A stretch of DNA of 64,000 nt from JADGGM01 sp025449955. GTDB lineage: Bacteria > Gemmatimonadota > Gemmatimonadetes > Gemmatimonadales > Gemmatimonadaceae. The notes below the pieces were generated by a model. That model saw nothing but the letters and a program-made list of their open reading frames with translations, did no database searches and was not told the origin of the DNA. The stretch is taken from assembly GCA_036554285.1 (NCBI GenBank), contig DATBNO010000032.1:1-64000 (forward strand). The letters run 5' to 3'. Shown piece after piece: positions 40,811 through 50,280 of the stretch. A program made the position numbers and the translations under genes. Every line of letters starts with the position of its first letter. Position 1 is the first letter of the stretch.

Positions 40811-42501
40811 GAGGAGGGCTTTTGCGGACGAGCGTCGCCGGACGCAGTCGCGGTCGCGGCCGGCGCGGCAGGTGGTGATTCCAGGTGCACGGTTTGGGTT
40901 GGAAACGCGAAGGACGTGCCCGAGCGCTCCACGACGTCCATGATCCGCAGCAACAATTCCTGACGGATGCGTTGGAACTCGCTCATGTCGGTGGTGAGGA
41001 CCTGCGCCGCAACCTGGATGTCGAGCGACGACGTGTTGAGCTGGAGAAAGAACACCGCGATCGACTCCGGCGCCACGCGCTTCTCCGCGCGCAACACCGC
41101 CTCCGTCCCGGAGAGCACGGCGCGCATTTGGTCGGCCGTCGTGTCGTACACCAGCGCCAGCACGCACGCGAACCGGATCCGGTCCCGCGGGGCGAAGGTC
41201 TCGATGCGCGAGTCCGCCACCTTTCCGTTAGGCATGGACACCACGCTGCGCTCGGCGGTGCGCAGCCGGATGGAGCGCAGGCCGATGCTCTCCACGGTGC
41301 CGGACACGGTGTCGATCGTCACCGTATCGCCTTCGCGGAACAACCGGTCGGCGCCGATTGCGAACGCGCCGAACAAGTTCTCCAACGTCTTCTGCGCCGC
41401 CAGCGCCACGGCCAGCCCGCCAATGCCCAACCCGCCGACGATCGCCGCCACCGGATACCCGAGCGTCGCCAACAACGAGACGATGCCGAACAACGCCACC
41501 GCCATCTTCGCCAGCCGCGACACCAGCGTGAGCAAACCGCGCGACGTCCCGTGCATCGCCCAACCCGACACCGACATGATCTGACGCCAGATATCCACCA
41601 GCCGCCACAACGCCCAGAAGAGCGCGATCGTGAACGCCGCCCCCACGGCGGTGTCGATGCGGCGCGACGCGTTTGCGTTGAGCGACAGCCAGGGCAACAG
41701 CACCAGCACCACCACCAACAGCGCCGCCAACCGGAATGGCCCGCGCAGCTCCGTGCTGATGTTCTCGTCCCAGTGCGTCGTGGTCCGCTTGGCCAGAATG
41801 CCCAACGCGCCGCGCGCGAGTCTGCCTAACGCGAGACCCGCCGCCCACGACACCGCGAGCAGGATCAGCAGGCCGACCCACTGCCACCACAGGATGCCTA
41901 ACGGACCGGTGCCGAGCAGCCAGGGCGGCAGGTGCTCGAGCGTCCACCGATCCGGCAGCTGCTGATACCACTTCGGAATGTTCGCCACCGTGCTCCGCGA
42001 GAACACCCACCGCGCTTCGCCGCCCGCCCGCGCCGCGCGCACCATGCGCACCGGATCGGTCCGATCCCGCGCGCCGGGGATGCTGCCGATCTGCTGTACA
42101 CCCGGCGGAAGTCCAGTGGTCGTGTCGCCGAGCGACGCGCCCGAGATGGCGTCCAAGTCGATGTACACGTATCGGTCCAGCACCAACGCCAATTCGTGCG
42201 CGAGCTGTTTGGCTTGACCACGCTCGGCCTCGGGAACGTCGAGATACTGCGACGCGCGCGCGAAGTCGTTCGCATCCGTGTACTCGAGAAACGCCGACAA
42301 CGATGCGCGCGGCGAATCCTGCGACGTTACGGCGATCTGTTTGCCGGAATCCGGTGCGGTCTTCTTGCCCGCCAACTGTTGCAACAGCTGCGCGGAGCTC
42401 GCTTGGGGCGCGATGAGGCCGAGCGCCCACACCGCTCCGGCCAGCATCATCATCCTCTGCGCCCCCGACACACTGCACCCGGCCCGATTCATGATGATCA
42501 T
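40807..42501 (-). CDS. MscS-family mechanosensitive channel with extended periplasmic N-terminus
   Basis: A 564-residue protein. After a signal-like segment (ending near QASSAQ), a roughly 170-residue periplasmic domain (DSPRASLSAFLEYTDANDF) is followed by five hydrophobic helices, the MscS pore helix region (GYPVAAIVGGLGIGGLAVALAAQ) and the cytoplasmic beta/alpha domain (FREGDTVTI, VVSMPNGKVADSRI). It opens under membrane tension to release solutes. ATG 42501 was chosen; 42492 is also possible, and neither has a clear ribosome-binding site. It is coupled to otsA. Confidence 0.92.
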   Translation of the reverse strand: MIIMNRAGCSVSGAQRMMMLAGAVWALGLIAPQASSAQLLQQLAGKKTAPDSGKQIAVTSQDSPRASLSAFLEYTDANDFARASQYLDVPEAERGQAKQLAHELALVLDRYVYIDLDAISGASLGDTTTGLPPGVQQIGSIPGARDRTDPVRMVRAARAGGEARWVFSRSTVANIPKWYQQLPDRWTLEHLPPWLLGTGPLGILWWQWVGLLILLAVSWAAGLALGRLARGALGILAKRTTTHWDENISTELRGPFRLAALLVVVLVLLPWLSLNANASRRIDTAVGAAFTIALFWALWRLVDIWRQIMSVSGWAMHGTSRGLLTLVSRLAKMAVALFGIVSLLATLGYPVAAIVGGLGIGGLAVALAAQKTLENLFGAFAIGADRLFREGDTVTIDTVSGTVESIGLRSIRLRTAERSVVSMPNGKVADSRIETFAPRDRIRFACVLALVYDTTADQMRAVLSGTEAVLRAEKRVAPESIAVFFLQLNTSSLDIQVAAQVLTTDMSEFQRIRQELLLRIMDVVERSGTSFAFPTQTVHLESPPAAPAATATASGDARPQKPSS

Positions 42502-42648
42502 TGCCAGCACGAGAGGGGAAAGACGGGCATCATATGAAGCAGCTTGCGCACCGTCCAGCGCCGAAGTAGGTAAAAGTTGGGCGCAAGGCGAGAGCAGGGT
42601 GCACGCTCCGCGCCTCGCGCACCATTCTGATCGGACGTCTTCGAGCTC

Positions 42649-43584
42649 GTGCCACCCGCCTTTCCGCAGTCTCCGCGCGACGATCTTCAGCCGCCTGTGC
42701 CACCGCCACCCGGCCAGCCCGAGCTGCGGACGCTCGCGCTCGACCACACCGTTCGATGGGTGCCGGTCCACGATGCCGTCCCCGCGCTATCTGCTCCGCT
42801 CGGTACCGTAGCCGCAGTCGAGCCGCTGGTCATCCATCAGCAAGTGCTCGCCGGCATCGAGACGTATATGTCGACCTCTCCGGCGTTGGCGTTCGGCATT
42901 CTCTACGGCGCCATCTATCGATGTCCGCGCCTCCGAATGGACTACGCCCTCGTCGAAGGGGTCGAGCAAGGTTTCGTGGATGACGCCGACGCGAATCCGG
43001 ACCTGCGACATGCGCTCGAGGAAGTCATCGTACGCCTCCAAGCCGGCGGTTTGCTAGCGCTCGGATGGTATCGCACCGGTGTGACCGCAGGTCTTCAGAT
43101 GTCGCCGACGGACACGGCAATGCACGCGACGCTTTTCCCCGAGCCGTGGGCCGTGGCGTTGCTCCACGATGCGTCGACCCCGCGGCCGCAAACCGCGCTC
43201 GTCCGCCTCACCAGCCGCCTCCGTCCCTACGCCGTCCCGTTCTACGAGCTCTTGCCTGCGCAGTACAATGGCGAAGGCGATTCGGTGCACAGCGTGATCG
43301 ACTGGCCGACGTATCGCACCACAGCCGACGTGGTTCGACCGGACTCGAAACCGATTGTGCCTCGCCCGGCTTCGATCGACGCGCCGCAGCAAGCTCCACA
43401 GTTCCGCGACATCGAGCGAATCTTCGACGCCCCATCTGAAGAGCCCGCCAAGCGTGCGGATCTTCGCACCCCTCGACGACGCGCGTTCCCGCTGTTCTCT
43501 TTGGGCCCGCGGGCGATTCGCGTCTCGTTGGCCGCTCTCGCGATTACTGTCGCCATCGCGGCAGCCTGGTTCGCCACACACTGA
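42649..43584 (+). CDS. degenerate JAMM/MPN-like protein, membrane-anchored
   Basis: A 311-residue protein. Residues about 58-180 have the pattern of a JAMM/MPN metalloprotease domain: a G-I-L-Y-G strand near 83-87, and GWYRTGVTAGLQMSPTD at 139-155, where the HxH(x7)SxxD motif is kept in spacing but reads RxG(x7)SxxD (R142, G144, S152, D155). The catalytic Glu is also missing. It is therefore a probable pseudoenzyme or binding domain. Residues about 185-285 are linker, and 290-308 is a C-terminal membrane anchor. The Pro-rich N-terminus has no signal. Start GTG 42649. Confidence 0.72.
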   Translation: MPPAFPQSPRDDLQPPVPPPPGQPELRTLALDHTVRWVPVHDAVPALSAPLGTVAAVEPLVIHQQVLAGIETYMSTSPALAFGILYGAIYRCPRLRMDYALVEGVEQGFVDDADANPDLRHALEEVIVRLQAGGLLALGWYRTGVTAGLQMSPTDTAMHATLFPEPWAVALLHDASTPRPQTALVRLTSRLRPYAVPFYELLPAQYNGEGDSVHSVIDWPTYRTTADVVRPDSKPIVPRPASIDAPQQAPQFRDIERIFDAPSEEPAKRADLRTPRRRAFPLFSLGPRAIRVSLAALAITVAIAAAWFATH

Positions 43585-43731
43585 ACCGGCGCCTGCACCG
43601 ACGCCATCGTGGTGTATGTGTCAGCGTTCGGTCAACGCGCCGCGTAAGGCGGTTGACACGTATCCTGCCCGTCCTGCCCGCTTCCTCGGGAGTGCGCAGG
43701 CGCACCCGACACACGTGGAGCGCACGCACTA

Positions 43732-45378
43732 ATGCTTGGTACGCCGGATTCGACACGTTCTTCGCGACGCTTCGGCGCCGCGCGCTCGAGCGCCGCGGTG
43801 GCCATCTGCGCCGCCCTCGTCTTTCTCGTCGCGCCTAACGCACGCGCGCAACAAGCTCGCGGCCGGGCCGAACGGGGCGCCGATACCGCGCACGCCGCCA
43901 CGCCATCGGCACGCTCGTCCCACGACAGCGCGCGCGCCAGCGAAGACTCGATTCGCATTTCGGAGATCGCCACGCGTGCGCCGGTGATCACGCACCACTC
44001 GATGCAGCTCAAAGGTGCGACCATCGCCTACACCGCGACCACGGGCATGCTGCCCATCCGAAACGACACGACGGGCGCCGCCGAGGGCTACGTCTTCTAC
44101 GTCGCCTATACTAAGGATGGGACAACGGATCCCGCCAAGCGGCCGCTGACGTTCGTGTTCAACGGCGGACCCGGATCGTCCACGGTGTGGCTGCACCTCG
44201 GCGCGTTCGGCCCGAAGCGCGTGAAGTTGCTCGCCGATGGTGGACCACCCGCTCCGCCGCCGGCGCTCGAGGACAATCCCTATACACTCCTCGACCAAAC
44301 CGACCTGGTGTTCCTCGATCCGGTCGGCACCGGGTACAGCCGTCCGTCCAAGCCCGCGCTCGGGCCTAACTTCTGGGGCGTCACCGAAGATCTCCGCTCG
44401 GTAGCCGAATTCATTCGGCTCTATCTCACGCGCAACGAGCGTTGGCTGTCGCCCAAATTCCTGGCCGGCGAGAGCTACGGCACCACGCGCGCCGCCGGGT
44501 TGTCGGGCGTGCTCACCGATCGCGGCATCGCGCTCAACGGCATCGTGCTGATCTCGACGGTCTTGAATTTCGAAACGTTGTCGGATCAACGCGGCAACGA
44601 TCTGGGCTTCGTCGGATTTCTGCCATCGTACACGGCGATCGCGTGGTTCCACAAGAAGCTGCCGCCCGATCTCCAGCAGGAAAGCGTCGAACAGGTCACG
44701 GCTCGCGCCGAGCAGTTCGCCGGGAACGGCTACACGCTGGCGCTCGAGCGCGGTGCGAGCCTAACTGCGGCCCAACGCAAGGGGGTGATCGACACCCTGT
44801 CCCGGTTCACCGGCTTGTCCCCGGCCGTCATCGAGCACAACGACCTGCGCATCCCGCTCGACCGCTTCGACCAGGACCTGTTGCGCGACGAGCACGAGAC
44901 GGTGGGCCGGCTCGATGGTCGTTTCACAGCGTACGCCACCGACGACGGCGCCGAGGGCGGCGCCTTCGACCCGAGCGACGCCAACATCGAGAACACGTTC
45001 ACGCCCGTGCTCAACGATTACGTTAGGCGCGACCTCGGATTCCGCGACGACGAGATGTACTGGATCCTGGGCGGCGGGATCGGCCGCTGGCGCTACCCGC
45101 AACGGCAGGGATTCCTGGACGTCACGCCATACCTCGAGCGCGCCTTCGCCAAGAATCCGTACATGAAGCTCTTCGTCGCGATGGGCTACTACGATACCGC
45201 GACCCCGTACTACGCGGTGGAATACACGCTCGACCACCTGTCGGTGAGCGACAAAGCCCGCGCCAACATCAGCACCGACCACTTCCCGGCCGGCCACATG
45301 GTGTACATCGACACGCCGTCGCTGACCCGCCTCCGGGCCGACCTCACCAAGTTCATCGACAGCGCAACCACCCGTTAG
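43732..45378 (+). CDS. S10-family serine carboxypeptidase-like secreted peptidase
   Basis: A 548-residue protein with an N-terminal signal (VAPNARAQQA). The alpha/beta-hydrolase catalytic triad is visible: S248 in GESYG, Asp in GYYDTATP, and His in FPAGHMVY; the oxyanion strand is FNGGPGSST. S10 enzymes release C-terminal amino acids at acid pH. It is followed 75 bases later by the propeller protein gene. Three of its five GTTAGGC/GCCTAAC words fall in Pro-Asn, Leu-Thr and Val-Arg frames, and the stop lies in a sixth. Confidence 0.93.
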   Translation: MLGTPDSTRSSRRFGAARSSAAVAICAALVFLVAPNARAQQARGRAERGADTAHAATPSARSSHDSARASEDSIRISEIATRAPVITHHSMQLKGATIAYTATTGMLPIRNDTTGAAEGYVFYVAYTKDGTTDPAKRPLTFVFNGGPGSSTVWLHLGAFGPKRVKLLADGGPPAPPPALEDNPYTLLDQTDLVFLDPVGTGYSRPSKPALGPNFWGVTEDLRSVAEFIRLYLTRNERWLSPKFLAGESYGTTRAAGLSGVLTDRGIALNGIVLISTVLNFETLSDQRGNDLGFVGFLPSYTAIAWFHKKLPPDLQQESVEQVTARAEQFAGNGYTLALERGASLTAAQRKGVIDTLSRFTGLSPAVIEHNDLRIPLDRFDQDLLRDEHETVGRLDGRFTAYATDDGAEGGAFDPSDANIENTFTPVLNDYVRRDLGFRDDEMYWILGGGIGRWRYPQRQGFLDVTPYLERAFAKNPYMKLFVAMGYYDTATPYYAVEYTLDHLSVSDKARANISTDHFPAGHMVYIDTPSLTRLRADLTKFIDSATTR

Positions 45379-45452
45379 GCATTGCGATGACCCGACGCTC
45401 GACGATCGCCTTTTCACCCGTCCCCGTTCCCCATACCCTCTTCCCTCGCCGT

Positions 45453-48400
45453 ATGCGCCCTTTCATTCGCATCGCAGCCTGCACCCTGCTGCTTGCGCCC
45501 GCGGCCGGCGCGCAAGCCGCGCACCCTGCGCAGCTCGATTCCGCCACGATAGCCGGATTCCGGTGGCGCTCCATCGGTCCGGCCAACATGGGCGGCCGTG
45601 TCGCCGACATCGCCGGCATCCCGAGTCCATCCAAGACGTTCTACGTCGCGGCCGCCGGCGGCGGCATCTGGAAGACCACCAACGCCGGCATCACGTTCCG
45701 CCCGATCTTCGAGCACGAGAAGGTCGTGTCGATGGGATCGCTCGCGATCGCACCGTCGGACACCAACATCGTGTGGGCCGGCACCGGCGAGCAGAACACG
45801 CGCAACTCCATCTTGCCCGGCGGCGGCATCTACAAGAGCACCGACGGCGGCATGACGTGGAAGCTGATGGGCCTCGAGAACACGCAGCAGATCGGGCGCA
45901 TCGTCGTCCACCCGACCGACCCGAACATCGTGTATGTCGCCGCGTTAGGCCACGCCTGGGGGCCCAACAAGGACCGCGGCCTCTACAAGACCACCGATGG
46001 CGGCCAAACGTGGCAACTGATCAAGTTCGTGAGCGACAAAGCCGGATTCATCGACGTCGCCATGGACCCCAAGGACCCCAATACGCTCTATGCCTCCAGC
46101 TACGAGCGCGTCCGCGGTCCGTGGTTCCTCACGAGCGGCGGCCCCGGCAGCGCGCTCTGGAAAACCACCGACGCCGGCGCCACCTGGAAGAAAATCGAAG
46201 GCCACGGGTGGCCGGCCACTTCGTTAGGCCGCATCAACATCGCCATCGCGCGCTCGAATCCCAAGATCGTGTACGCGGTGGTCGAAGCCGATTCCATTCG
46301 CGGCGGCAAGGCGCCGTTTCCCGTTCCCGCGAGCGACACCGGCGCCAGCGCCCCCCAGCACACGCGCCTCCTGAGCGGTCTCTATCGCTCCGACGATGGC
46401 GGCGACACGTGGAAGTGGATGAACGACAAGGATACCCGGCCCTTCTATTACTCGCAGGTGCGCGTCGATCCCGAGAATCCCGATCGCGTGTACTGGTCGT
46501 CGACGCCCGTCAATTTCTCCGATGACGGCGGCAAGACGGTGCGCAACGCGACCGTCGGCATTCACGTCGATCACCACGCGATGTGGATCGATCCGAACGA
46601 TGGACAACACTTCGTAGTCGGTGATGACGGCGGCGTGTCGCAGACGTGGGACCGCGGCGGCAACTTCGTCTTCCTGAATACGTTCCCGATCGGACAGTTC
46701 TACGAGGTGAGCTACGACTTCGCCGTGCCGTATCGCGTGTGCGGCGGCCTGCAGGACAACGGCAGTTGGTGCGGACCGAGCACCAAGAAAGATCTCGCGA
46801 TCATGAATCGCGACTGGTTCACGGTGGGTGGCGGCGACGGATTCTACACGGCGCAGGACCCCACCAATCCCAACATCATCTACGCCGAGTCGCAGGGCGG
46901 CGCCATCGGCCGCGTCGACTACAGCACGGGCGATCGCACCTTCCTCGACAAACCGACGTGGCGCGACTCGCACCTCGCATACGAGGATTCCATCCTCGTC
47001 GCGCGCGGTGATTCGACGCAGCCCGAGACGGCAGCGATGAAGAAACACATCGCCGAGCTCCGGTCCAAGGAGAAGGCCGACTCGATCGATCTCGATCTAC
47101 GCTACAACTGGGATACACCCTTCTTCATCTCGCCGCACTCGGCGACCACGCTGTACATCGGCGGCAACCGCGTCCTCAAGTCGACCGATCGCGGCGATCA
47201 TCTCTATCCGATCTCGCCCGATCTCTCGACGAAGGACTCGGTCAAAATCAAGATCAGCACCAAGACCACGGGCGGCATCACCAACGATGCGACCGGCGCC
47301 GAGACCTACGGCACGATCACGACGTTGGCCGAGTCGTACATGAAGCCCGGGCTGCTCTACGCCGGCACCGATGACGGCAACGTGTGGCTCTCGCCTAACG
47401 ACGGCGGAACGTGGGAGAACATCACGACGCGGTTCCCCGGCGTGCCGCCCCACACGTACGTCGTGCGCATCGAGCCCTCGCACTTCGACACGCTCACGTT
47501 CTACGTTGCCTTCGACGGCCATCGCACGAACGATTTCACGCCGTACCTGTACGTGACCAAAGATGGCGGCAGGACGTTCCGCTCGCTGGTCAATGACCTG
47601 CCGAAGGATGGTCCCGCGTTCCTCCACGTGGTCCGCGAAGACCCGGAAAACCAGAACCTGTTGTTCGTCGGCACCGACGTGGCGGCCTATGTGTCCATGG
47701 ACCGTGGTGCGCACTGGCAGCGCTTCATGACGGGACTGCCCACCGTCCCGGTGAACGATCTCAAGATTCAGCCGCGCGATCACGATCTCATCGCGGCGAC
47801 GCATGGCCGCAGCATCTGGATCGTGCCCATCGGTCCGCTCGAGCAGATGACGGACAGCGTGCTCGCGGCGTCGCAGTACTTCTTCAAGCCCGGCATCGCG
47901 TACCAGTTCGGCGAAGCGCCGGGACCGGATCTCAACCCGGGCCAGCAGGTGTTCGAGGGACGCGACGCACCGTACGGCGCCGATTTCGCCTACCGCCTAA
48001 CGAACGGCAAGCGCGGCGACACGGTGCACATCGTCGTCACCGACGCCAAGGGTGATACGGTCGCGTCGATGCGCGGTCCGGGCGGCGAAGGATTGCAGCA
48101 CGCGACCTGGGACATGCGCGGCAAGGCGCCCAAGGGCAAACCGCTCTCGCCGGCGGCGAAGCGCGACAGCATCGTGGCCGCGCGCAAAATGGACCACGTG
48201 TTGGATTCGCTGGCCGCCGCCAAGACGGCGCCGCAGGCGACCATTGACCGCATCAAGAAGGCGATCGCCAGCGGCGAAGGGTTAGGCGAACTCTTCCGCC
48301 GCGGCGGCGGCGGCGGCACGGAGCCCGGCGTGTTCGCCGAGCGGCCGGGCGAGAGCCCGCTGCCGCGTCGGCGTGGTGCGGGTGCCGGTGGCGCCGAGCG

Positions 48401-48737
48401 CCGGGACACGACGGGCGCGGAGCACCGCGACACCACGGCCGCCGGACGCCAGGGCCGGCGCGCCGGCGGCGCGCCCGGAGGTCCGGGAGGGCCGGGGGCC
48501 GAAGCCCCGATCGATCAGGCGGTGTTAGGCGAGATCTTCACCGCGCTCCGGTCGAGCGGCGCGCTGCCAGGCGGCGGGTTCGGCCGGCGCAATCAGGCGC
48601 CCCTCGTCGAGACCGGCGACTATCTGGTCTCGATCAGTGCCAACGGCCAGACGATGAAGCAAGTCCTGCGCGTCAACCGCGTGAGCGGCGGCGACGGGAC
48701 GGCCGTGACCGATGATGGATTGGACTTCGATCCGTAA
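45453..48737 (+). CDS. large secreted sortilin/VPS10- or BNR-type beta-propeller protein
   Basis: A 1,094-residue protein with a signal peptide (ending LLAPAAGAQA). Repeats such as GGIWKTTNAG, GGIYKSTDGGMTW and GLYKTTDGGQTW (BNR/Asp-box, SxDxGxxW) recur through about residues 60-800, indicating one or two large propellers like those of VPS10/sortilin or glycosidase-like proteins. The last 250 residues are disordered, rich in Gly/Arg, and end in a beta domain. Gemmatimonadota-type genomes have many such proteins, often beside peptidases; the function is unknown. Start ATG 45453 is preferred because the upstream 22 codons look like C-rich spacer. Confidence 0.85.
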   Translation: MRPFIRIAACTLLLAPAAGAQAAHPAQLDSATIAGFRWRSIGPANMGGRVADIAGIPSPSKTFYVAAAGGGIWKTTNAGITFRPIFEHEKVVSMGSLAIAPSDTNIVWAGTGEQNTRNSILPGGGIYKSTDGGMTWKLMGLENTQQIGRIVVHPTDPNIVYVAALGHAWGPNKDRGLYKTTDGGQTWQLIKFVSDKAGFIDVAMDPKDPNTLYASSYERVRGPWFLTSGGPGSALWKTTDAGATWKKIEGHGWPATSLGRINIAIARSNPKIVYAVVEADSIRGGKAPFPVPASDTGASAPQHTRLLSGLYRSDDGGDTWKWMNDKDTRPFYYSQVRVDPENPDRVYWSSTPVNFSDDGGKTVRNATVGIHVDHHAMWIDPNDGQHFVVGDDGGVSQTWDRGGNFVFLNTFPIGQFYEVSYDFAVPYRVCGGLQDNGSWCGPSTKKDLAIMNRDWFTVGGGDGFYTAQDPTNPNIIYAESQGGAIGRVDYSTGDRTFLDKPTWRDSHLAYEDSILVARGDSTQPETAAMKKHIAELRSKEKADSIDLDLRYNWDTPFFISPHSATTLYIGGNRVLKSTDRGDHLYPISPDLSTKDSVKIKISTKTTGGITNDATGAETYGTITTLAESYMKPGLLYAGTDDGNVWLSPNDGGTWENITTRFPGVPPHTYVVRIEPSHFDTLTFYVAFDGHRTNDFTPYLYVTKDGGRTFRSLVNDLPKDGPAFLHVVREDPENQNLLFVGTDVAAYVSMDRGAHWQRFMTGLPTVPVNDLKIQPRDHDLIAATHGRSIWIVPIGPLEQMTDSVLAASQYFFKPGIAYQFGEAPGPDLNPGQQVFEGRDAPYGADFAYRLTNGKRGDTVHIVVTDAKGDTVASMRGPGGEGLQHATWDMRGKAPKGKPLSPAAKRDSIVAARKMDHVLDSLAAAKTAPQATIDRIKKAIASGEGLGELFRRGGGGGTEPGVFAERPGESPLPRRRGAGAGGAERRDTTGAEHRDTTAAGRQGRRAGGAPGGPGGPGAEAPIDQAVLGEIFTALRSSGALPGGGFGRRNQAPLVETGDYLVSISANGQTMKQVLRVNRVSGGDGTAVTDDGLDFDP

Positions 48738-48823
48738 GGCGCCCGCCTTACGTTAGGCGCCGCCCGGGACGCTCGCGTCCCGGGCGGCCGCGCGCCGTTC
48801 CGCCGGCGTTACGCCGGCGGAAC
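48733..48823. terminator. three consecutive hairpins, bidirectional terminator
   Basis: Three perfect stem-loops in 91 bases: CGTAAGGCG/CGCCTTACG (48733-48752, two-base loop), CGCCCGGGACG/CGTCCCGGGCG (48761-48786, loop CTCG) and GTTCCGCCGGCG/CGCCGGCGGAAC (48797-48823, loop TTA). The first stem contains the TAA of the propeller gene; the loop of the third is the stop codon of the opposing gene. No U-tract follows. This would end transcription from both sides. Confidence 0.7.
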
Positions 48824-49381
48824 GAGCAGCGGACCCAGACACAACGCCGTCAGGTCCTCGGTGCTCAAGATGGGCGCGTCGTCGGACGTCGACGGCTGCC
48901 ATCCCCATCCGTCGGGCGTCTGGACTTGGCGGTAGACGTCGGCACGGACGATGCTCGCCGCCGCCGACTCGCGCCGCCGCACCGCGCCGCGTACCGCGAC
49001 CACCCCCTGCCACTCGATCACCTGCAGCTCGCCTAACGAAGCGTCGGTGAACTGCGCCGGGAACCACGAGACGCTCACCGCCCCCGATGCGCCCTGCACC
49101 ACGCACCGATCCGGCGACCGATACGGCACGAGCGCCGACTCCGGCGTCTCGTTCATCGCCGCCGCGCCGGGCATGGGCATGCGGTGCTTGATGTCGGCAA
49201 CCAACTTGTCGAGGAGCCGCTCCAGCTCGCGACGCGCCGCCGCGCGCTGCTGAGGCGTGAGTCGAGACCCCGCCTCGCCCGCGCCTAAACTGACCAACTC
49301 GTCGACCCGCCCCTCCTCTCCATCACTCGCTTCCACGGGCTCGGTACTCGCGCCCTCGCTCGCGGTCGGCTTTCGCTGCAT
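48809..49381 (-). CDS. hypothetical protein with charged N-terminus
   Basis: A 190-residue protein. The first 40 residues are acidic and disordered (Glu/Asp/Ser), and a helix rich in Arg/Glu/Leu follows (TPQQRAAARRELERLLDKLV). The C-terminal about 100 residues have strand-rich sequence (WFPAQFTDASLGELQVIEW). No family is recognised. The start at 49381 is plausible without a clear ribosome-binding site. It ends in the third hairpin of the terminator cluster. Confidence 0.65.
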   Translation of the reverse strand: MQRKPTASEGASTEPVEASDGEEGRVDELVSLGAGEAGSRLTPQQRAAARRELERLLDKLVADIKHRMPMPGAAAMNETPESALVPYRSPDRCVVQGASGAVSVSWFPAQFTDASLGELQVIEWQGVVAVRGAVRRRESAAASIVRADVYRQVQTPDGWGWQPSTSDDAPILSTEDLTALCLGPLLVPPA

Positions 49382-49504
49382 GGGTCCTCGCGGAGTCTCC
49401 GCACCGGCTGCGTAGTACAGCGCTCGCGCACCTCAGCCGATGGCGATCGGCGGAGGAGCGACCAGCGCGAAGGGCGCGCTGGAGTAAGCCTGAAAGGTAC
49501 ACAG

Positions 49505-50170
49505 TTACGGGGCACTTCGCGCCGTGCCCGAAGAGACCCCGGCCTCTCGCACCTCGATCACTCCAGCAGAACCGGGCGCCGAGGGATCGTTGTCCCGCGG
49601 ACCCATCGGACCGCCACGACGTGCCTTCGCGCTCCACTCTTCGATCGCAATCTCGACGAACGCCGTCGCGTCGAGGTGCGCGCGGGTCACCGGTTCGTAG
49701 TCGCGTCCCGCAGTGCGACCGGGAAAATATCGATCGACCATCGCGTGCAGCAACGCGCGTTGGTCATCGTCCGGCGGCGTCTCGAGCGCACGCCCGAACA
49801 CCACGGCCGATCGATAGTTCACCGAGTGATACAGCGCCGTGCGCGAGTACACGAGGCCGTCCACGAGCGTGACCTCGATACATACCGGCGCACCAGTCGC
49901 CAGGTGACCCGTGAGCCGGCTGTGATGGCCGCCGTGGAGGTACAGTCGCGCGGGCTTCGAGGGATCGAAGTGATAGGACATCGGCATCGCGAACGGCTGG
50001 CCGTCGATGACGAACGCGACGTGCGCGACGAGTCCGTCGGCGAGAATCGCCGCCGCTTCCTCGGGCACGCCGCGATCGGCGTGCACCCGAAGCGTCGCGC
50101 GCGCGGTGATGCGCTCGTCCGCCGAACGTGACGGCGAGGCCTGGCTGTCGACTGAGGACGATGCGGTCAT
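49505..50170 (-). CDS. pyridoxamine 5'-phosphate oxidase-like flavoprotein
   Basis: A 221-residue split-barrel FMN-binding protein of the Pyridox_ox_2 kind. It contains PMSYHFDPSKPARLYLHGG (FMN-binding strand and loop), SVNYRSAVVFG and DRYFPGR. The last 50 residues are variable and Pro/Gly-rich. Such proteins bind FMN or F420 and are not all PNP oxidases. It diverges from a MocR-family regulator, a common pairing in vitamin B6 metabolism control. Confidence 0.85.
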   Translation of the reverse strand: MTASSSVDSQASPSRSADERITARATLRVHADRGVPEEAAAILADGLVAHVAFVIDGQPFAMPMSYHFDPSKPARLYLHGGHHSRLTGHLATGAPVCIEVTLVDGLVYSRTALYHSVNYRSAVVFGRALETPPDDDQRALLHAMVDRYFPGRTAGRDYEPVTRAHLDATAFVEIAIEEWSAKARRGGPMGPRDNDPSAPGSAGVIEVREAGVSSGTARSAP

Positions 50171-50221
50171 GGCGATTCCCCGGATGTCTGGAGGAGATGG
50201 CGCTGGCGCGCGTCGGCGCGC

Positions 50222-50241
50222 GACCGTATCGTACGACGGTC
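50222..50241. promoter_or_regulatory. inverted repeat between PNPOx-like and MocR genes
   Basis: GACCGT and ACGGTC enclose eight bases (ATCGTACG) in the divergent gap, a plausible operator for the adjacent MocR protein. Confidence 0.4.
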
Positions 50242-50280
50242 TTGGACTTGTATGAAGCGCCAGAAAACTCCATTTCTATA

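Noticed and set aside
38889..45433. Identical 15-mer CGTCCCCGTTCCCCA at 38889 and 45419, as a possible dispersed repeat
   Set aside because: In 64 kb of GC-rich DNA several chance 15-mer repeats are expected; only two copies exist and the flanks differ.
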